Below, piece after piece: positions 28,770-37,653 of a stretch of 64,000 nt of DNA (positions are counted from its first letter, which is position 1; each line of letters starts with the position of its first letter). A program made the translations under genes and the position numbers. The DNA is taken from NCBI GenBank assembly GCA_027532905.1, contig JAPZUA010000006.1, positions 1 through 64,000 of the forward strand, read 5' to 3'. The DNA is from Magnetospirillum sp. GTDB taxonomy: Bacteria; Pseudomonadota; Alphaproteobacteria; CACIAM-22H2. The notes beneath the pieces are model-generated. The model had not been told where the DNA came from, searched no databases, and saw only the letters and a program-made list of their open reading frames with translations.

Positions 28770-29117
28770 ATGGACGCCAAGCGCGCCGACTGGTTCGCGC
28801 GTGCTTTGGCCGCCAATGCGCCGCCGCAGGCCGCCAAACTGCCGCTGCATTGGGCGCAGGCGCGCGACGAGCTCGAGCGCGCCTATGTCGCGGGGGCTGC
28901 GGCCGCAAGCGTGGTGCTGGCGTTTGCGCTGGCCGAAGCAGCCCAGCGCCATGGCGGCGAAAGCGAGAGCCCCGAATTCGATCTGTTGCGCGAGCGGCGC
29001 AACCGTGTCGCCCATCTCGACGGCAAGGACTATCCCGATGCGGCAACGCTCGAGGATTGGGCGCAAGCGGCCGTGCGCACCGCTCTGCGCCTAGCCTATG
29101 GGGCGGCCTGGCGCTAA
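28770..29117 (+). CDS. HEPN-like small protein
   Basis: A 115-aa helical protein not matched to a named family. Residues 73-82 read LLRERRNRVAH, with R77-N78 followed by H82: an Rx4H motif with a polar residue after Arg, as in HEPN domains. HEPN proteins are often RNases or nucleotidyl-transferase partners in toxin-antitoxin or defence systems, but many housekeeping ones exist. No nucleotidyltransferase partner is adjacent; its neighbours are pccA and acylphosphatase. The ATG lies 6 nt after pccA, so it is probably expressed with that operon. Confidence 0.55.
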   Translation: MDAKRADWFARALAANAPPQAAKLPLHWAQARDELERAYVAGAAAASVVLAFALAEAAQRHGGESESPEFDLLRERRNRVAHLDGKDYPDAATLEDWAQAAVRTALRLAYGAAWR

Positions 29118-29126
29118 AATAGCGCA

Positions 29127-29423
29127 ATGACGCAAAGCAGCCGCATCGCCAAACATGTGCTGGTTTCGGGCCGCGTCCAAGGCGTGTGGTTTCGCGGCTG
29201 GACGATCGAAAATGCACAAGCGCGCGGCCTCGTCGGGTGGGTGCGCAACCGTCCCGACGGCACGGTCGAAGCCGTGTTCGCAGGTCCCGCCGACCGCGTC
29301 GACGACATGATCGTGGCCTGCCATACGGGCCCTGCTTCCGCGCGCGTCGCGGCCGTCGCCCAGAGCGATACGCGCGACGAAGGCTGGCGCGATTTCGCGC
29401 AACGCCTCACTGGCGAAGATTAG
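29127..29423 (+). CDS. acyP: Acylphosphatase
   Basis: A 98-aa acylphosphatase that hydrolyses acyl-phosphates such as acetyl phosphate. The signature [12 protein letters not shown] is at 15-26, with the catalytic Arg in GVWFRG, and [15 protein letters not shown] (catalytic Asn) follows. Its TAG shares bases with the lipB TAA on the other strand (29420-29423), so the two genes converge and overlap at their stops. Confidence 0.95.
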   Translation: MTQSSRIAKHVLVSGRVQGVWFRGWTIENAQARGLVGWVRNRPDGTVEAVFAGPADRVDDMIVACHTGPASARVAAVAQSDTRDEGWRDFAQRLTGED

Positions 29424-30094
29424 GCGCCGAAGGTTTCGAAGAAAGCGGCTTCGAGCGCCATGTCGACTTCCGGCATCGACACGAGCTGGCCGAGGTCGGC
29501 CAACGACGTGACCCCGTAGCTCGGGGCCGCGATGCCGCACGGCACGATGCCCGCGAAATGCGACAGGTCGCAATCGACGTTCAGCGAAATGCCGTGGAAA
29601 CTCACCCAGCGTTTTACGCGCACGCCGAGTGCCCCGATTTTGTCCTCGCGCCTGAAGCCGCGCCCGTCGGGGCCGCGATCGACCCAGATGCCGATCCGGC
29701 CCTCGCGACGCTCGCCCTTCACGTTGAAGCGCGCGAGCGTTGCGATGATCCATTGTTCGAGATGTTCGACATAGGCGCGCACGTCGCTGCCGCGCGGCTT
29801 CAAATCGAGCATCACATAGGCCACGCGCTGGCCGGGCCCGTGATACGTGTATTGGCCGCCGCGCCCGGCCTCGAAAACCGGGAAACGGTCGGGTGCGACG
29901 AGGTCGGCGGGCTTGGCGGACGTGCCGGCCGTATAAAGCGGCGGGTGCTCGACCAGCCAGACGAGTTCGGGTGCCCCTTCGTCGCGGATGGCGGCTGCGC
30001 GCGCTTCCATGGTCGCAAGGGCTTGCGCATAGTCGGTCAGGCCCTCGGCCACCCGCCATTCGAGACCGTCCAAAGGTCTGTTTTTCCAGCTCAT
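29420..30094 (-). CDS. lipB: Lipoyl(octanoyl) transferase
   Basis: LipB, 224 aa, transfers octanoyl groups from ACP to lipoyl domains, the first step of lipoate assembly on 2-oxoacid dehydrogenases. It has [13 protein letters not shown], the [13 protein letters not shown] substrate loop, K152 in [11 protein letters not shown] and the catalytic C186 in IVPCGI. The ATG at 30094 matches the family start; open codons further upstream run into the tRNA gene. Its stop overlaps that of acyP. Confidence 0.96.
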   Translation of the reverse strand: MSWKNRPLDGLEWRVAEGLTDYAQALATMEARAAAIRDEGAPELVWLVEHPPLYTAGTSAKPADLVAPDRFPVFEAGRGGQYTYHGPGQRVAYVMLDLKPRGSDVRAYVEHLEQWIIATLARFNVKGERREGRIGIWVDRGPDGRGFRREDKIGALGVRVKRWVSFHGISLNVDCDLSHFAGIVPCGIAAPSYGVTSLADLGQLVSMPEVDMALEAAFFETFGA

Positions 30095-30202
30095 TAAGGG
30101 GCTCCGGCGGGGAAACTTGCATAAGCCCCGCCGATTTGGTATCGCCTGCGTCCCGTTCCTTTGCAAGCCCTTGTCCAGGGCCTTGCGGGGGAGAATAAAA
30201 GT

Positions 30203-30288
30203 GCGGCCGTGGCGGAACGGTAGACGCGCCAGCTTGAGGTGCTGGTGGCCGAAAGGTCGTGGAAGTTCGAGTCTTCTCGGCCGCACCA
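30203..30288 (+). tRNA. tRNA-Leu (anticodon GAG)
   Basis: An 86-nt class II tRNA. The acceptor stem GCGGCCG (30203-30209) pairs with CGGCCGC (30278-30284), then discriminator A and an encoded CCA (30286-30288). The D arm is GCG...CGC and the anticodon stem CCAGC/GCTGG encloses loop TTGAGGT, so the anticodon is GAG at 30236-30238, reading CUC and CUU. A long variable arm GGCCGAAAGGTC confirms Leu class. It lies 36 nt before the malic enzyme start. Confidence 0.96.
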
Positions 30289-30324
30289 TTTCTCCTCTTT
30301 GAACATGAAGGCGAGCCCTGCGCG

Positions 30325-32604
30325 ATGGCCGACGATAAGCTGCGCGAAGCAGCGCTCGAATATCACCGGCTGCCCACGCCCGGCAAACTCGCGATCGTCG
30401 CGACCAAGCCGCTCGCCAACCAGCACGATCTCGCCCTTGCCTATTCGCCGGGTGTTGCCGCCGCGTGCGAAGCGATCGTGGCCGACCCCGCCGAGGCCGC
30501 GACCGTCACCAGCCGCGCCAATCTTGTGGCCGTGATCACGAACGGGACCGCCGTGCTGGGTTTGGGTGCGATCGGCCCGCTGGCTTCCAAGCCCGTCATG
30601 GAAGGCAAGGCGGTGCTGTTCAAGAAGTTTGCGGGCATCGACGTGTTCGATCTCGAGATCGACGAGCGCGATCCCGACAAATTCGTCGAGATCGTCGCCG
30701 CGCTCGAGCCCACTTTCGGCGGCATCAATCTCGAAGACATCAAAGCGCCGGAGTGCTTCGAGATCGAAGCCAAGCTGCGCCAGCGCCTCAACATCCCGGT
30801 CTTCCACGACGACCAGCACGGGACCGCCATCATCGTCGGGGCCGCAATCCTCAATGGCCTGCGCGTGGTCGGCAAACCCATCGACAAGATCAAACTCGTC
30901 ACGTCGGGGGCGGGCGCTGCCGCCATCGCGTGCCTCGATCTGCTCGTCGATTTGGGCGTGCCGACCGAAAACATCTGGGTCACCGACATTGCGGGCGTGG
31001 TCTACAAAGGCCGCGTCGAGCAGATGGATCCGCGCAAGGCGCGTTACGCGCGCGACACCAATGCGCGCACGCTCGACGACGTGATCGGCGATGCCGACGT
31101 GTTTTTGGGGCTGTCCGCACCGCGCGTGCTGAAGCCCGCGATGGTCGCGAAGATGGGCAAGGCACCGCTCATCTTGGCGCTTGCGAACCCCACACCCGAA
31201 ATCCTGCCCGAAGAAGTGAAGGCCGTACGGCCCGACGCGATCGTGGCGACGGGCCGTTCGGACTATCCCAACCAGGTCAACAATGTCCTGTGTTTCCCCT
31301 TCATCTTCCGGGGGGCGCTCGACGTGGGTGCGCGCACGATCAACGAGGCGATGAAGGTCGCCGCCGTGCGCGCCATCGCCGATCTTGCCATGCAGGAACC
31401 GTCCGACATCGTCGTGGCGGCCTATGGCGGCGAGCCGCCGGCTTTCGGGCGCGACAATCTGATCCCCAAGCCCTTCGATCCGCGCCTCATCACCGAGATC
31501 GCACCGGCGGTGGCGCGTGCCGCCATGGAATCGGGCGTGGCGACGCGCCCCATCAAGGATTTCGACGCCTACCACGACCAGCTGTCGCAGTTCGTCTATC
31601 GCTCGGGCTTCGTGATGAAGCCGATCTTCGAGCGCGCGCGCGCGGCCAAGCAGCGCATCGTGTTCGCCGACGGCGAGGACGAGCGCGTGCTGCGCGCAGC
31701 CCAGACGCTGATCGACGAAGAATTGTGCCAGCCCATCCTGGTCGGGCGGCGCGAGACGATCCGCAAGCGGCTCGAAAAGCTCGGGCTTCGCATTGAGATC
31801 GACCGCGATTTCAAACTGCTCAATCCCGAAGACGTGCCGAACTACGCGCGCGACTGGCAGCTTTACCACCAGATCATGGGCCGCCAAGGCATCACCCCCG
31901 ACGCCGCGCGCACCATGGTGCGCACGCGCAACACGGTGCTTGCGGCCTTGGCCGTGCGCCAGGGCGACGCCGACGGCATGATCTGCGGTCTGATTGGCCG
32001 CTACACGCGCGCACTCCAGGACATCGTCGATATCCTCGGTCTCGAAGCGGGCACGGAAGTGCCGGCCGCGCTGTCGGCCCTTGTGCATCCGCGCGGCACG
32101 GTCTTCATGTGCGACACGCACGTGACGAACGATCCCACGCCCAACCAGATTGCCGACATGACCGTGCGCGCGGCCGATGTCGTCAAGCTGTTCGGCATCA
32201 AGCCCAAGGCGGCGTTGCTCTCGCATTCCAATTTCGGCTCGAGCGGCTCCAAGAGTGCGCGCAAAATGCGCCTCGCCCTCGAGCGCATCCAGGCGTCGGC
32301 GCCCTATCTCGAGGTCGATGGCGAAATGACCGCCGAGGCGGCCTTGAGTCCGCAGATCCGGAGCCAGAGCGTGATGGAAACGCGCCTCGAGGGGGCGGCC
32401 AATCTCCTGGTCATGCCCACGCTCGATGCCGCCAACATCGCCTTTTCGCTGATGAAGGAATTGGGCGGGGCGCAGAAGGTGGGGCCGATCCTGCTCGGCA
32501 TCGCACACGCCGCCCACGTGCTCGACAACTCGGCCACGGTGCGCGGCATCGTCAATTTGGCCGCCTTCTGCGTCGTCGACGCCCAGGCAAGACACCAGCG
32601 CTGA
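30325..32604 (+). CDS. maeB: NADP-type malic enzyme with phosphotransacetylase-like domain
   Basis: The 759-aa enzyme decarboxylates malate to pyruvate. The malic domain (about 1-425) has [25 protein letters not shown] and the NAD(P)-binding [13 protein letters not shown]. The C-terminal third (430-759) is the phosphotransacetylase-like domain usual in proteobacterial MaeB, which senses acetyl-CoA and does not catalyse acetyl transfer. The ATG at 30325 is chosen because the upstream frame enters the tRNA-Leu. Cofactor preference is by family, not shown. Confidence 0.94.
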   Translation: MADDKLREAALEYHRLPTPGKLAIVATKPLANQHDLALAYSPGVAAACEAIVADPAEAATVTSRANLVAVITNGTAVLGLGAIGPLASKPVMEGKAVLFKKFAGIDVFDLEIDERDPDKFVEIVAALEPTFGGINLEDIKAPECFEIEAKLRQRLNIPVFHDDQHGTAIIVGAAILNGLRVVGKPIDKIKLVTSGAGAAAIACLDLLVDLGVPTENIWVTDIAGVVYKGRVEQMDPRKARYARDTNARTLDDVIGDADVFLGLSAPRVLKPAMVAKMGKAPLILALANPTPEILPEEVKAVRPDAIVATGRSDYPNQVNNVLCFPFIFRGALDVGARTINEAMKVAAVRAIADLAMQEPSDIVVAAYGGEPPAFGRDNLIPKPFDPRLITEIAPAVARAAMESGVATRPIKDFDAYHDQLSQFVYRSGFVMKPIFERARAAKQRIVFADGEDERVLRAAQTLIDEELCQPILVGRRETIRKRLEKLGLRIEIDRDFKLLNPEDVPNYARDWQLYHQIMGRQGITPDAARTMVRTRNTVLAALAVRQGDADGMICGLIGRYTRALQDIVDILGLEAGTEVPAALSALVHPRGTVFMCDTHVTNDPTPNQIADMTVRAADVVKLFGIKPKAALLSHSNFGSSGSKSARKMRLALERIQASAPYLEVDGEMTAEAALSPQIRSQSVMETRLEGAANLLVMPTLDAANIAFSLMKELGGAQKVGPILLGIAHAAHVLDNSATVRGIVNLAAFCVVDAQARHQR

Positions 32605-32649
32605 ATGAAAATTTATAGGTCCGCCAGAGCCTTAGCTCTTTCTATGTCC

Positions 32650-32670
32650 TGCGAATGAGAATGATTCGCA
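32650..32670 (+). promoter_or_regulatory. Fur-box-like dyad
   Basis: TGCGAAT (32650-32656) and ATTCGCA (32664-32670) form a perfect 7-bp inverted repeat around GAGAATG. The whole reads like a Fur or related iron-regulator site (GAATGAGAATGATTCGCATT). It lies 58 nt upstream of the ATG of the next gene, in a 123-nt spacer that is AT-richer than its surroundings. Iron control of the downstream pair is inferred. Confidence 0.6.
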
Positions 32671-32727
32671 TTTATAAGCTAACCGCGCTAAAGTGCCTTC
32701 GTCGCATTCAAGCAAGGGGGCAGTGCA

Positions 32728-33252
32728 ATGGCGAAAGCCGCGCATTTGGGAGCGTTCGAGGATCTGGCAGCGTTGTCGGCGCAAACCGATCCGGGCATCG
32801 ACACGGCCGAATTGGCGCCGGGCGCTTGGCTGGCGCTGTGGGGCCTGCGCTATTGTGCAGCGTTGCTGCAAGCGCAAGTACCCGCCGACAACCGTTTCTT
32901 CGACGCGTTCGCCGCCAACCGCGTGTTGACGGCGGCGCGCGCACTCGATGCGCTGGTTGTGGTTCTGGGTGCTGCCGCCTTGCGCCCGCTCGACGTGCGC
33001 TGCCCTGCCTGCCCGAATCTGTCGGCCGACGAAGCCGTTCTGCTCGAAGCCTGCGCCGACGGGATGCATTTCGGTGCTGCGGCCGCACGACGCCATACCG
33101 CCGAGTTCCTGCCGCCGGCAGCGTCGCGCATCGCCGCACATTTCGCGGCGGCGGCAGGAAGCGCCCTTGCTGCGGCGAATCTCGGCTGGCGCAATCCCAC
33201 GCAAGCCGCCTATGGCTGGACGCGCCTTTCGCTCGCAGGCGGTCTCAATTGA
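32728..33252 (+). CDS. Hypothetical protein, possibly iron-regulated
   Basis: A 174-aa, Ala-rich, largely helical soluble protein that is not recognised. It has four cysteines: C43 alone, RCPACPNL at 91-98 (two Cys, CxxC) and C110. AGGGGG lies about 8 nt before the ATG. The Fur-like dyad is 58 nt upstream, and the stop overlaps the TTG of the next gene. No transmembrane helix is clear. It could be an enzyme or a partner of the following protein. Confidence 0.6.
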   Translation: MAKAAHLGAFEDLAALSAQTDPGIDTAELAPGAWLALWGLRYCAALLQAQVPADNRFFDAFAANRVLTAARALDALVVVLGAAALRPLDVRCPACPNLSADEAVLLEACADGMHFGAAAARRHTAEFLPPAASRIAAHFAAAAGSALAAANLGWRNPTQAAYGWTRLSLAGGLN

Positions 33253-33671
33253 GCGCCGTCGAGCCGGTCTTCGCCGACCTGCACCGCCCGTCGGTGCCGG
33301 GTGCCGCTTGTGCGGCGTGGCTCCTGTGGTCGCTGCGCCGCCTCGACGGCGACCCCGGCGGCGACTGGGACGTGCAGGCCTTCTGGCAGCACATGCACGG
33401 CGAGGCGGGCTCGTTCGAGATCGTCTCGGCGCTTGCGCGTCTTCTGTCGGTGCTGCGGATTGCGGCACGTCGTCGCCTGCAATTGGGCGGCGACGATGCG
33501 GCGGCACCCACCGCGCACGAAGCCTCGCTGCTGGCGGCGTTGCGCGCTGTCGAGGGCGGCGACGCACCACGCTGCGAAGCGCATTTGCTGTGGCTGGCGC
33601 GCGGGCCCGCACGCGCCGATCTGCGCGCGGCCCTCGATGCCGTCGCGGCGTCGCTCCAGCATGGCACCTGA
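33249..33671 (+). CDS. Hypothetical protein coupled to the preceding gene
   Basis: A 140-aa Ala/Leu-rich helical protein without a recognised domain. The TTG start at 33249 overlaps the TGA of the previous gene (TTGA), which argues for translational coupling. Readable features: VPGAACAAWLLWSLRRLDG near the N-terminus and a DDAAAPTAHEASLLAALRAVEGGD segment shortened here to AHEASLLAAL. It ends 4 nt from a convergent DUF3303 gene. Both this and its partner could form an iron-controlled two-gene unit. Confidence 0.55.
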   Translation: MSAVEPVFADLHRPSVPGAACAAWLLWSLRRLDGDPGGDWDVQAFWQHMHGEAGSFEIVSALARLLSVLRIAARRRLQLGGDDAAAPTAHEASLLAALRAVEGGDAPRCEAHLLWLARGPARADLRAALDAVAASLQHGT

Positions 33672-33675
33672 AGCG

Positions 33676-33981
33676 TCAGCGCTTTTTGCGCTTCTTCTTT
33701 GCGTCGGCGAGGAACGGGGCGACCGTTTGGCGCGTGGCGATGCTCGGCACCACGGGCACGATCTCGAACGATACGCCCGAGCCGCGCCACGACAGCACCC
33801 ATTGCTGAAGCAGCGTGGCGTCGTCGCATTCCATCAGCTGGAAGCAGCGGTCGAAATTCGGCTCGACCCAGCTTGAATGGTAGGTGAGCCCCGGCGGCAG
33901 GCGCCGGCCTGCCGCTTCGACCCGGGCATAGACCGGGAGCGGATCCTGGTCTTTGAAGCGTTCGACGACCATGAACAGCAT
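33676..33981 (-). CDS. DUF3303 family protein
   Basis: A 101-aa protein whose sequence fits DUF3303: MLFMVVERFKDQDPLPVYAR at the start, then LPPGLTYHSSWVEPNFDRCFQL and the WSGSGVSFEIVPV-like WRGSGVSFEIVPVV. The function of the family is unknown; a dimeric alpha/beta barrel fold is likely. A Lys/Arg tail (KKKRKKR) ends the protein. The ATG at 33981 gives the family start; a Met three codons later is an alternative. Confidence 0.8.
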   Translation of the reverse strand: MLFMVVERFKDQDPLPVYARVEAAGRRLPPGLTYHSSWVEPNFDRCFQLMECDDATLLQQWVLSWRGSGVSFEIVPVVPSIATRQTVAPFLADAKKKRKKR

Positions 33982-34042
33982 GGCAGGGCTCCTTATCTGG
34001 CGCGTGACAAAAGCGGGCAGGGCCTGTATCGACGCCGCCAGC

Positions 34043-34954
34043 ATGGCCATTTCCGGAATTTTCGCAAGTCGGCGTTTTGCGTGGGCGCTGTTCTTTCTGG
34101 TCCCCGCCTTTTTTGCCTCGAACATGCTGGTTGCGCGCTGGAATGCGGGCGCCATTCCGCCGGTGGCGCTTGCTTTCTGGCGCTGGAGTTTCACGTTTGC
34201 GCTGCTGCTGCCGTTCGCGGCGACCGCCCTGTGGCGCGGCCGCGACGAAATCAAACGCCAATGGCCGAGCTATCTGTGGCTGGGTTTCCTCGGCATGGGC
34301 GTGTGCGGCGCACCTGTGTATCTCGCAGGTGTCACGACCACGGCCACCAATATCGGCCTCATCTACGCAGCCTCGCCGGTCGTGATCGTGCTGCTCGCCT
34401 GGGGCCGGCATGGCGATGCCGTGTCGTGGCGCCAGGCGGCGGGCATTGCCGTATGCCTGTGCGGCACATTGTGGATCGTTGCGCGCGGCGATCTCGGCAA
34501 TTTCGTGCGCCTGCAATTCGTCGCGGGCGATCTTCTGATCGTGCTCGCGATGCTGGCCTGGTCGGTCTATTCGGTGGCGCTTAAACACACGCCGACCGGG
34601 TTCGACGCAACCGCGCGCTTGGCCGCGATCGTCGCGGGCGGTGTTGCCGTCAACCTGCCTTTCTATGTGGCCGAAACGTTTTACGTGGCCGCCCCGACGT
34701 TCGATGCAAAAACCTTGGCGACGTTTATGTTCGTGGCTCTCGTGCCTGGTATTGGCTCGTATCTGTGCTATTCGGTCATCATCGCAAGGCTCGGCCCGTC
34801 GCGCGCGAGCCTCGTCATGTATTTGATCCCGCTCTACGGGGCGGGCCTCGCCTGGGCGCTGCTCGGCGAACAGCTGGCCGACTTTCACCTCGTCGGGCTC
34901 GGGCTGATGCTGCCGGGCCTGTGGCTCGGCACGGCCCGCCCGCAGCAGCGCTAG
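34043..34954 (+). CDS. EamA/DMT-superfamily transporter
   Basis: A 303-aa inner-membrane protein with about ten hydrophobic helices in two EamA repeats (first half ending near residue 145, second starting near 155). Features: FFLVPAFFASNMLVARW, PPVALAFWRW and, in the second half, VPGIGSYLCYSVI and LIPLYGAGLAW. DMT proteins export amino acids or other metabolites; the substrate is unknown. The start is uncertain: ATG at 34043 avoids overlap with DUF3303, but one at 33980 is possible. Its TAG overlaps the TetR stop. Confidence 0.85.
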   Translation: MAISGIFASRRFAWALFFLVPAFFASNMLVARWNAGAIPPVALAFWRWSFTFALLLPFAATALWRGRDEIKRQWPSYLWLGFLGMGVCGAPVYLAGVTTTATNIGLIYAASPVVIVLLAWGRHGDAVSWRQAAGIAVCLCGTLWIVARGDLGNFVRLQFVAGDLLIVLAMLAWSVYSVALKHTPTGFDATARLAAIVAGGVAVNLPFYVAETFYVAAPTFDAKTLATFMFVALVPGIGSYLCYSVIIARLGPSRASLVMYLIPLYGAGLAWALLGEQLADFHLVGLGLMLPGLWLGTARPQQR

Positions 34955-35532
34955 TCGGCGACGATTTTGGCGGCGGCCCGCTTTGCGGCGGCCAGGCGTT
35001 TGCCCCCGCCCATCAGGCTTTGGCCGAACAGGAACGCGTAGAACAGCAGCGCGCGCGCATCGGCCTCGGCTGGCGTTTTGCCGAGCTTTGCGAACAACGC
35101 GCCGACCTTCGCAAGCCTTGCGGCATCCACGCGGGCGACCGCGCGCTTTGCGGCAGCGTGGCCCGGTGCAAGGCCACGGATTGCAAGCTCGACGGCAAGC
35201 CCCTTGCGATTGGGCGTGCGCGCATAGATGTCGAGCAGGGCCAGCAAGGCTTTGCGTGCAGCACCTTCGCTGCCGTAGTCGCGCGTCTGTTCCGCGATGG
35301 CAGCGATGCGGCCCGCTGCCCAGCGCTCCAGCAAGGCTACGACCAAAGCTTCGCGATCTTTGAAATGCCAGTAGAAACTGCCCTTGGTCACGCCGAGCGT
35401 GGCGGCCAACCGTTCGACGCGCACGCCCCCAATACCTTCGGCCGCCAGCGCTTCGAAGGCGGCGGCGACCCAAGCGGCGGAATCGAGACGCTTGGCGCCG
35501 GCCGGGGCGCGCGTTGACAGGGGAGATGCCAT
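34951..35532 (-). CDS. TetR-family repressor (probable regulator of the leucine operon)
   Basis: A 193-aa repressor. The N-terminal helix-turn-helix includes [17 protein letters not shown] at about residues 42-58; the C-terminal ligand domain is less conserved. It is divergent from the thioesterase and leucine/isovalerate operon, and a perfect 20-bp palindrome starts one base from its ATG. It most likely represses itself and the operon, with an acyl-CoA ligand plausible by analogy (inferred). This differs from the MerR-type LiuR regulator known in many proteobacteria. Confidence 0.88.
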   Translation of the reverse strand: MASPLSTRAPAGAKRLDSAAWVAAAFEALAAEGIGGVRVERLAATLGVTKGSFYWHFKDREALVVALLERWAAGRIAAIAEQTRDYGSEGAARKALLALLDIYARTPNRKGLAVELAIRGLAPGHAAAKRAVARVDAARLAKVGALFAKLGKTPAEADARALLFYAFLFGQSLMGGGKRLAAAKRAAAKIVAD

Positions 35533-35552
35533 ACCATACGCTAGCGTATGGT
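35533..35552 (+). promoter_or_regulatory. Perfect 20-bp TetR operator palindrome
   Basis: ACCATACGCT (35533-35542) is followed directly by its reverse complement AGCGTATGGT (35543-35552). The palindrome begins one base before the TetR ATG and ends 25 nt before the thioesterase ATG. Its length and place are typical of TetR-family operators that control both divergent promoters. Confidence 0.85.
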
Positions 35553-35577
35553 GATCCTCGCCAGCAAGAGGCCTTCG

Positions 35578-36033
35578 ATGGAACACGCACCTGCCGACCC
35601 GAATTGGGAAGCAAAGGTCAGAAACAGTTTCGCGCGCCAGGGGGCCATGGCGACGATCGGCGCACGCCTTTCGCACGTTGCCCCCGGCGAAGTGGACATC
35701 GAGATCGACCGCACGCCCGCCGTGCAGCAGCAGCACGGCTATGTGCATGGCGGCGTGGTCGGCATGATCGCGGATTCGGCCGGCGGCTATGCCGGGTTTT
35801 CGATGATGCCGGCCGGGGCCACCGTGCTCACGGTCGAATACAAAATGAATCTGATGAATCCGGCCGACGGCGCGCGTATCGTGGCGCGCGGGCGCGTGGT
35901 CAAGCCCGGGCGCACGCTCGTGGTCTGCCAGGTCGACGTCTTTTCGATCAAAGAAGGGCGCGAGCGCCATTGCGCCCTGATGACGCAAACGCTGCTCACG
36001 GTCGCCGGCAAGAGCGACGATTTACAGGTTTGA
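35578..36033 (+). CDS. PaaI-type hotdog thioesterase
   Basis: A 151-aa hotdog-fold protein. The segment [20 protein letters not shown] (residues 50-70) holds the PaaI-type active-site helix. It probably hydrolyses acyl-CoA intermediates of the operon. The ATG at 35578 follows AAGAGG; an ATG at 35548 within the operator palindrome is rejected. It is the first gene after the TetR operator. Confidence 0.88.
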   Translation: MEHAPADPNWEAKVRNSFARQGAMATIGARLSHVAPGEVDIEIDRTPAVQQQHGYVHGGVVGMIADSAGGYAGFSMMPAGATVLTVEYKMNLMNPADGARIVARGRVVKPGRTLVVCQVDVFSIKEGRERHCALMTQTLLTVAGKSDDLQV

Positions 36034-36047
36034 AGGGGAGAGAAACG

Positions 36048-37220
36048 ATGGCTGGAAACGCGCCCGCTCCGTTCGATTTCGATCTGGGTCCCGATATCGA
36101 CGCGCTGCGCGAGCAAGTGGCGCGTTTTGCCGCCGACGAGATCGCGCCCCGCGCGGCCGCGATCGACGCGACCAACGAATTCCCGATGGATCTGTGGCGC
36201 AAATTCGGCGATCTGGGCCTGCTCGGTATTACGGTCGGCGAAGAATATGGCGGGGCCGGCATGGGCTATCTCGCCCATTGCGTGGCGGTCGAGGAATTGA
36301 GCCGCGCTTCGGCGTCGGTCGGCCTGTCCTACGGGGCGCATTCCAATCTTTGCGTGAACCAGATCGCGCGCAACGGCAATGCGGCCCAGAAGGCCAAGTA
36401 TCTGCCCAAGCTCATTTCGGGCGAGCATGTGGGTGCTTTGGCGATGTCGGAGCCGGGGGCGGGCTCGGACGTGGTCGGCATGAAACTGCGCGCCGACAAA
36501 AAGGGCGACCGGTTTGTGCTGAACGGCAACAAAATGTGGATCACAAACGGGCCGGATGCCGACACGCTTGTGGTCTACGCAAAGACCGATATGGCGGCAG
36601 GCCCGCGCGGCATTTCGGCCTTCTTGATCGAAAAGGGCATGAAGGGTTTTTCGACCGCTCAGAAGCTCGACAAGCTCGGCATGCGCGGCTCGAACACGTG
36701 CGAGCTTGTGTTCCAGGATTGCGAAGTGCCGGAAGAAAACCTGCTGGGTGCGGTCGGCAAAGGCGTGAATGTTTTGATGAGCGGGCTCGATTACGAGCGC
36801 GCCGTGCTGGCCGCCGGCCCCTGCGGCATCATGCAGGCCGCCCTCGACGTGGTGCTGCCCTATGTGCATGCGCGCAAGCAGTTCGGCCAGGCGATCGGCG
36901 AGTTCCAGCTCGTGCAGGGCAAGCTTGCCGACATGTACACGACGACGAATGCGTGCAAGAGCTATGTCTACATGGTGGCCAAAGCTTGCGACCGCGGCCG
37001 CACAACGCGCAAGGATGCGGCAGGGGCGATCCTCTATGCGGCCGAGAAGGCCACGCAAGTGGCCCTCGACGCAATCCAGCTTTTGGGCGGCAACGGCTAC
37101 ATCAATGACTATCCCACGGGCCGCCTGCTGCGCGATGCCAAGCTCTACGAAATCGGTGCGGGTACGTCGGAAATAAGGCGCTGGCTGATCGGCCGCGAGC
37201 TGTTTGCCGAAAACGCCTGA
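36048..37220 (+). CDS. ivd: Isovaleryl-CoA dehydrogenase
   Basis: The 390-aa flavoenzyme oxidises isovaleryl-CoA to 3-methylcrotonyl-CoA, step three of leucine breakdown. The base is E250 in the helix [10 protein letters not shown], as in isovaleryl-CoA dehydrogenases; the usual position just before GT in other acyl-CoA dehydrogenases is Ala here (YEIGAGTSE). FAD-binding motifs [11 protein letters not shown] and [11 protein letters not shown] are present. AAGGGGAG lies before the ATG. It is followed by the rest of the pathway. Confidence 0.96.
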   Translation: MAGNAPAPFDFDLGPDIDALREQVARFAADEIAPRAAAIDATNEFPMDLWRKFGDLGLLGITVGEEYGGAGMGYLAHCVAVEELSRASASVGLSYGAHSNLCVNQIARNGNAAQKAKYLPKLISGEHVGALAMSEPGAGSDVVGMKLRADKKGDRFVLNGNKMWITNGPDADTLVVYAKTDMAAGPRGISAFLIEKGMKGFSTAQKLDKLGMRGSNTCELVFQDCEVPEENLLGAVGKGVNVLMSGLDYERAVLAAGPCGIMQAALDVVLPYVHARKQFGQAIGEFQLVQGKLADMYTTTNACKSYVYMVAKACDRGRTTRKDAAGAILYAAEKATQVALDAIQLLGGNGYINDYPTGRLLRDAKLYEIGAGTSEIRRWLIGRELFAENA

Positions 37221-37262
37221 AATTGGGGTAAAGTCGGCTGAACCAGGAGGCGCTGAAAAACG

Positions 37263-37652
37263 ATGGCCAAACGCAAACTGATTTCGTCGGGCTCGAGCTT
37301 CGAAAAGCTCGCAGGTTATTCGCGCGCCGTCGTGGACGGAAAATGGGTGTTCGTCTCGGGCACCACGGGTTTCGACTACGCCAAAATGGCGATCGCCCCC
37401 GGCATCGTGGCGCAGACCGAACAATGTTTCGCGAACATCAAAGCCGCCCTGGCGCAAGCGGGCACCACGCTCGCCTCGGTCGTGCGCGTGCGTATCTATC
37501 TGGCCTCGGCCGCCGACTTCAAAGCGGTGGCCCCCATCGTCGGCCGGCATTTTGCGAAGGTGCGGCCTGCCAACACGACGCTCGTGACGGGCTTCGTGGA
37601 TCCGCGCATGAAGATCGAAATCGAAGTCACCGCGAAAAAACAGGGGAAGTAG
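37263..37652 (+). CDS. Rid-family (YjgF/YER057c) protein
   Basis: A 129-aa Rid protein, probably trimeric. Conserved parts: GSSFEKLAGYSRAVV, WVFVSGTTGFD, VVRVRIYLASAADF and RPANTTLVTGFVDPRMKIEIEV. The Arg in VVRVRIYL is near the site where RidA hydrolyses enamine/imine intermediates, but this subgroup (with a C-terminal KIEIEV and no canonical RidA core) may not have that activity. AGGAGGCG precedes the ATG; it belongs to the operon. Confidence 0.88.
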   Translation: MAKRKLISSGSSFEKLAGYSRAVVDGKWVFVSGTTGFDYAKMAIAPGIVAQTEQCFANIKAALAQAGTTLASVVRVRIYLASAADFKAVAPIVGRHFAKVRPANTTLVTGFVDPRMKIEIEVTAKKQGK

Positions 37653-37653
37653 C

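Noticed and set aside
30171-30199. TTGTCC and AATAAA as a promoter of tRNA-Leu
   Set aside because: The resulting start would fall inside the mature tRNA.
32626-32643. Hairpin AGAGC-CTTA-GCTCT with TTTCT as a terminator of the malic enzyme gene
   Set aside because: The stem has only 5 bp and the T-run is broken, so it is too weak to call.
35548-35577. ATG at 35548 as the thioesterase start
   Set aside because: It lies within the operator palindrome and lacks a ribosome site; the ATG at 35578 has AAGAGG and matches the family.
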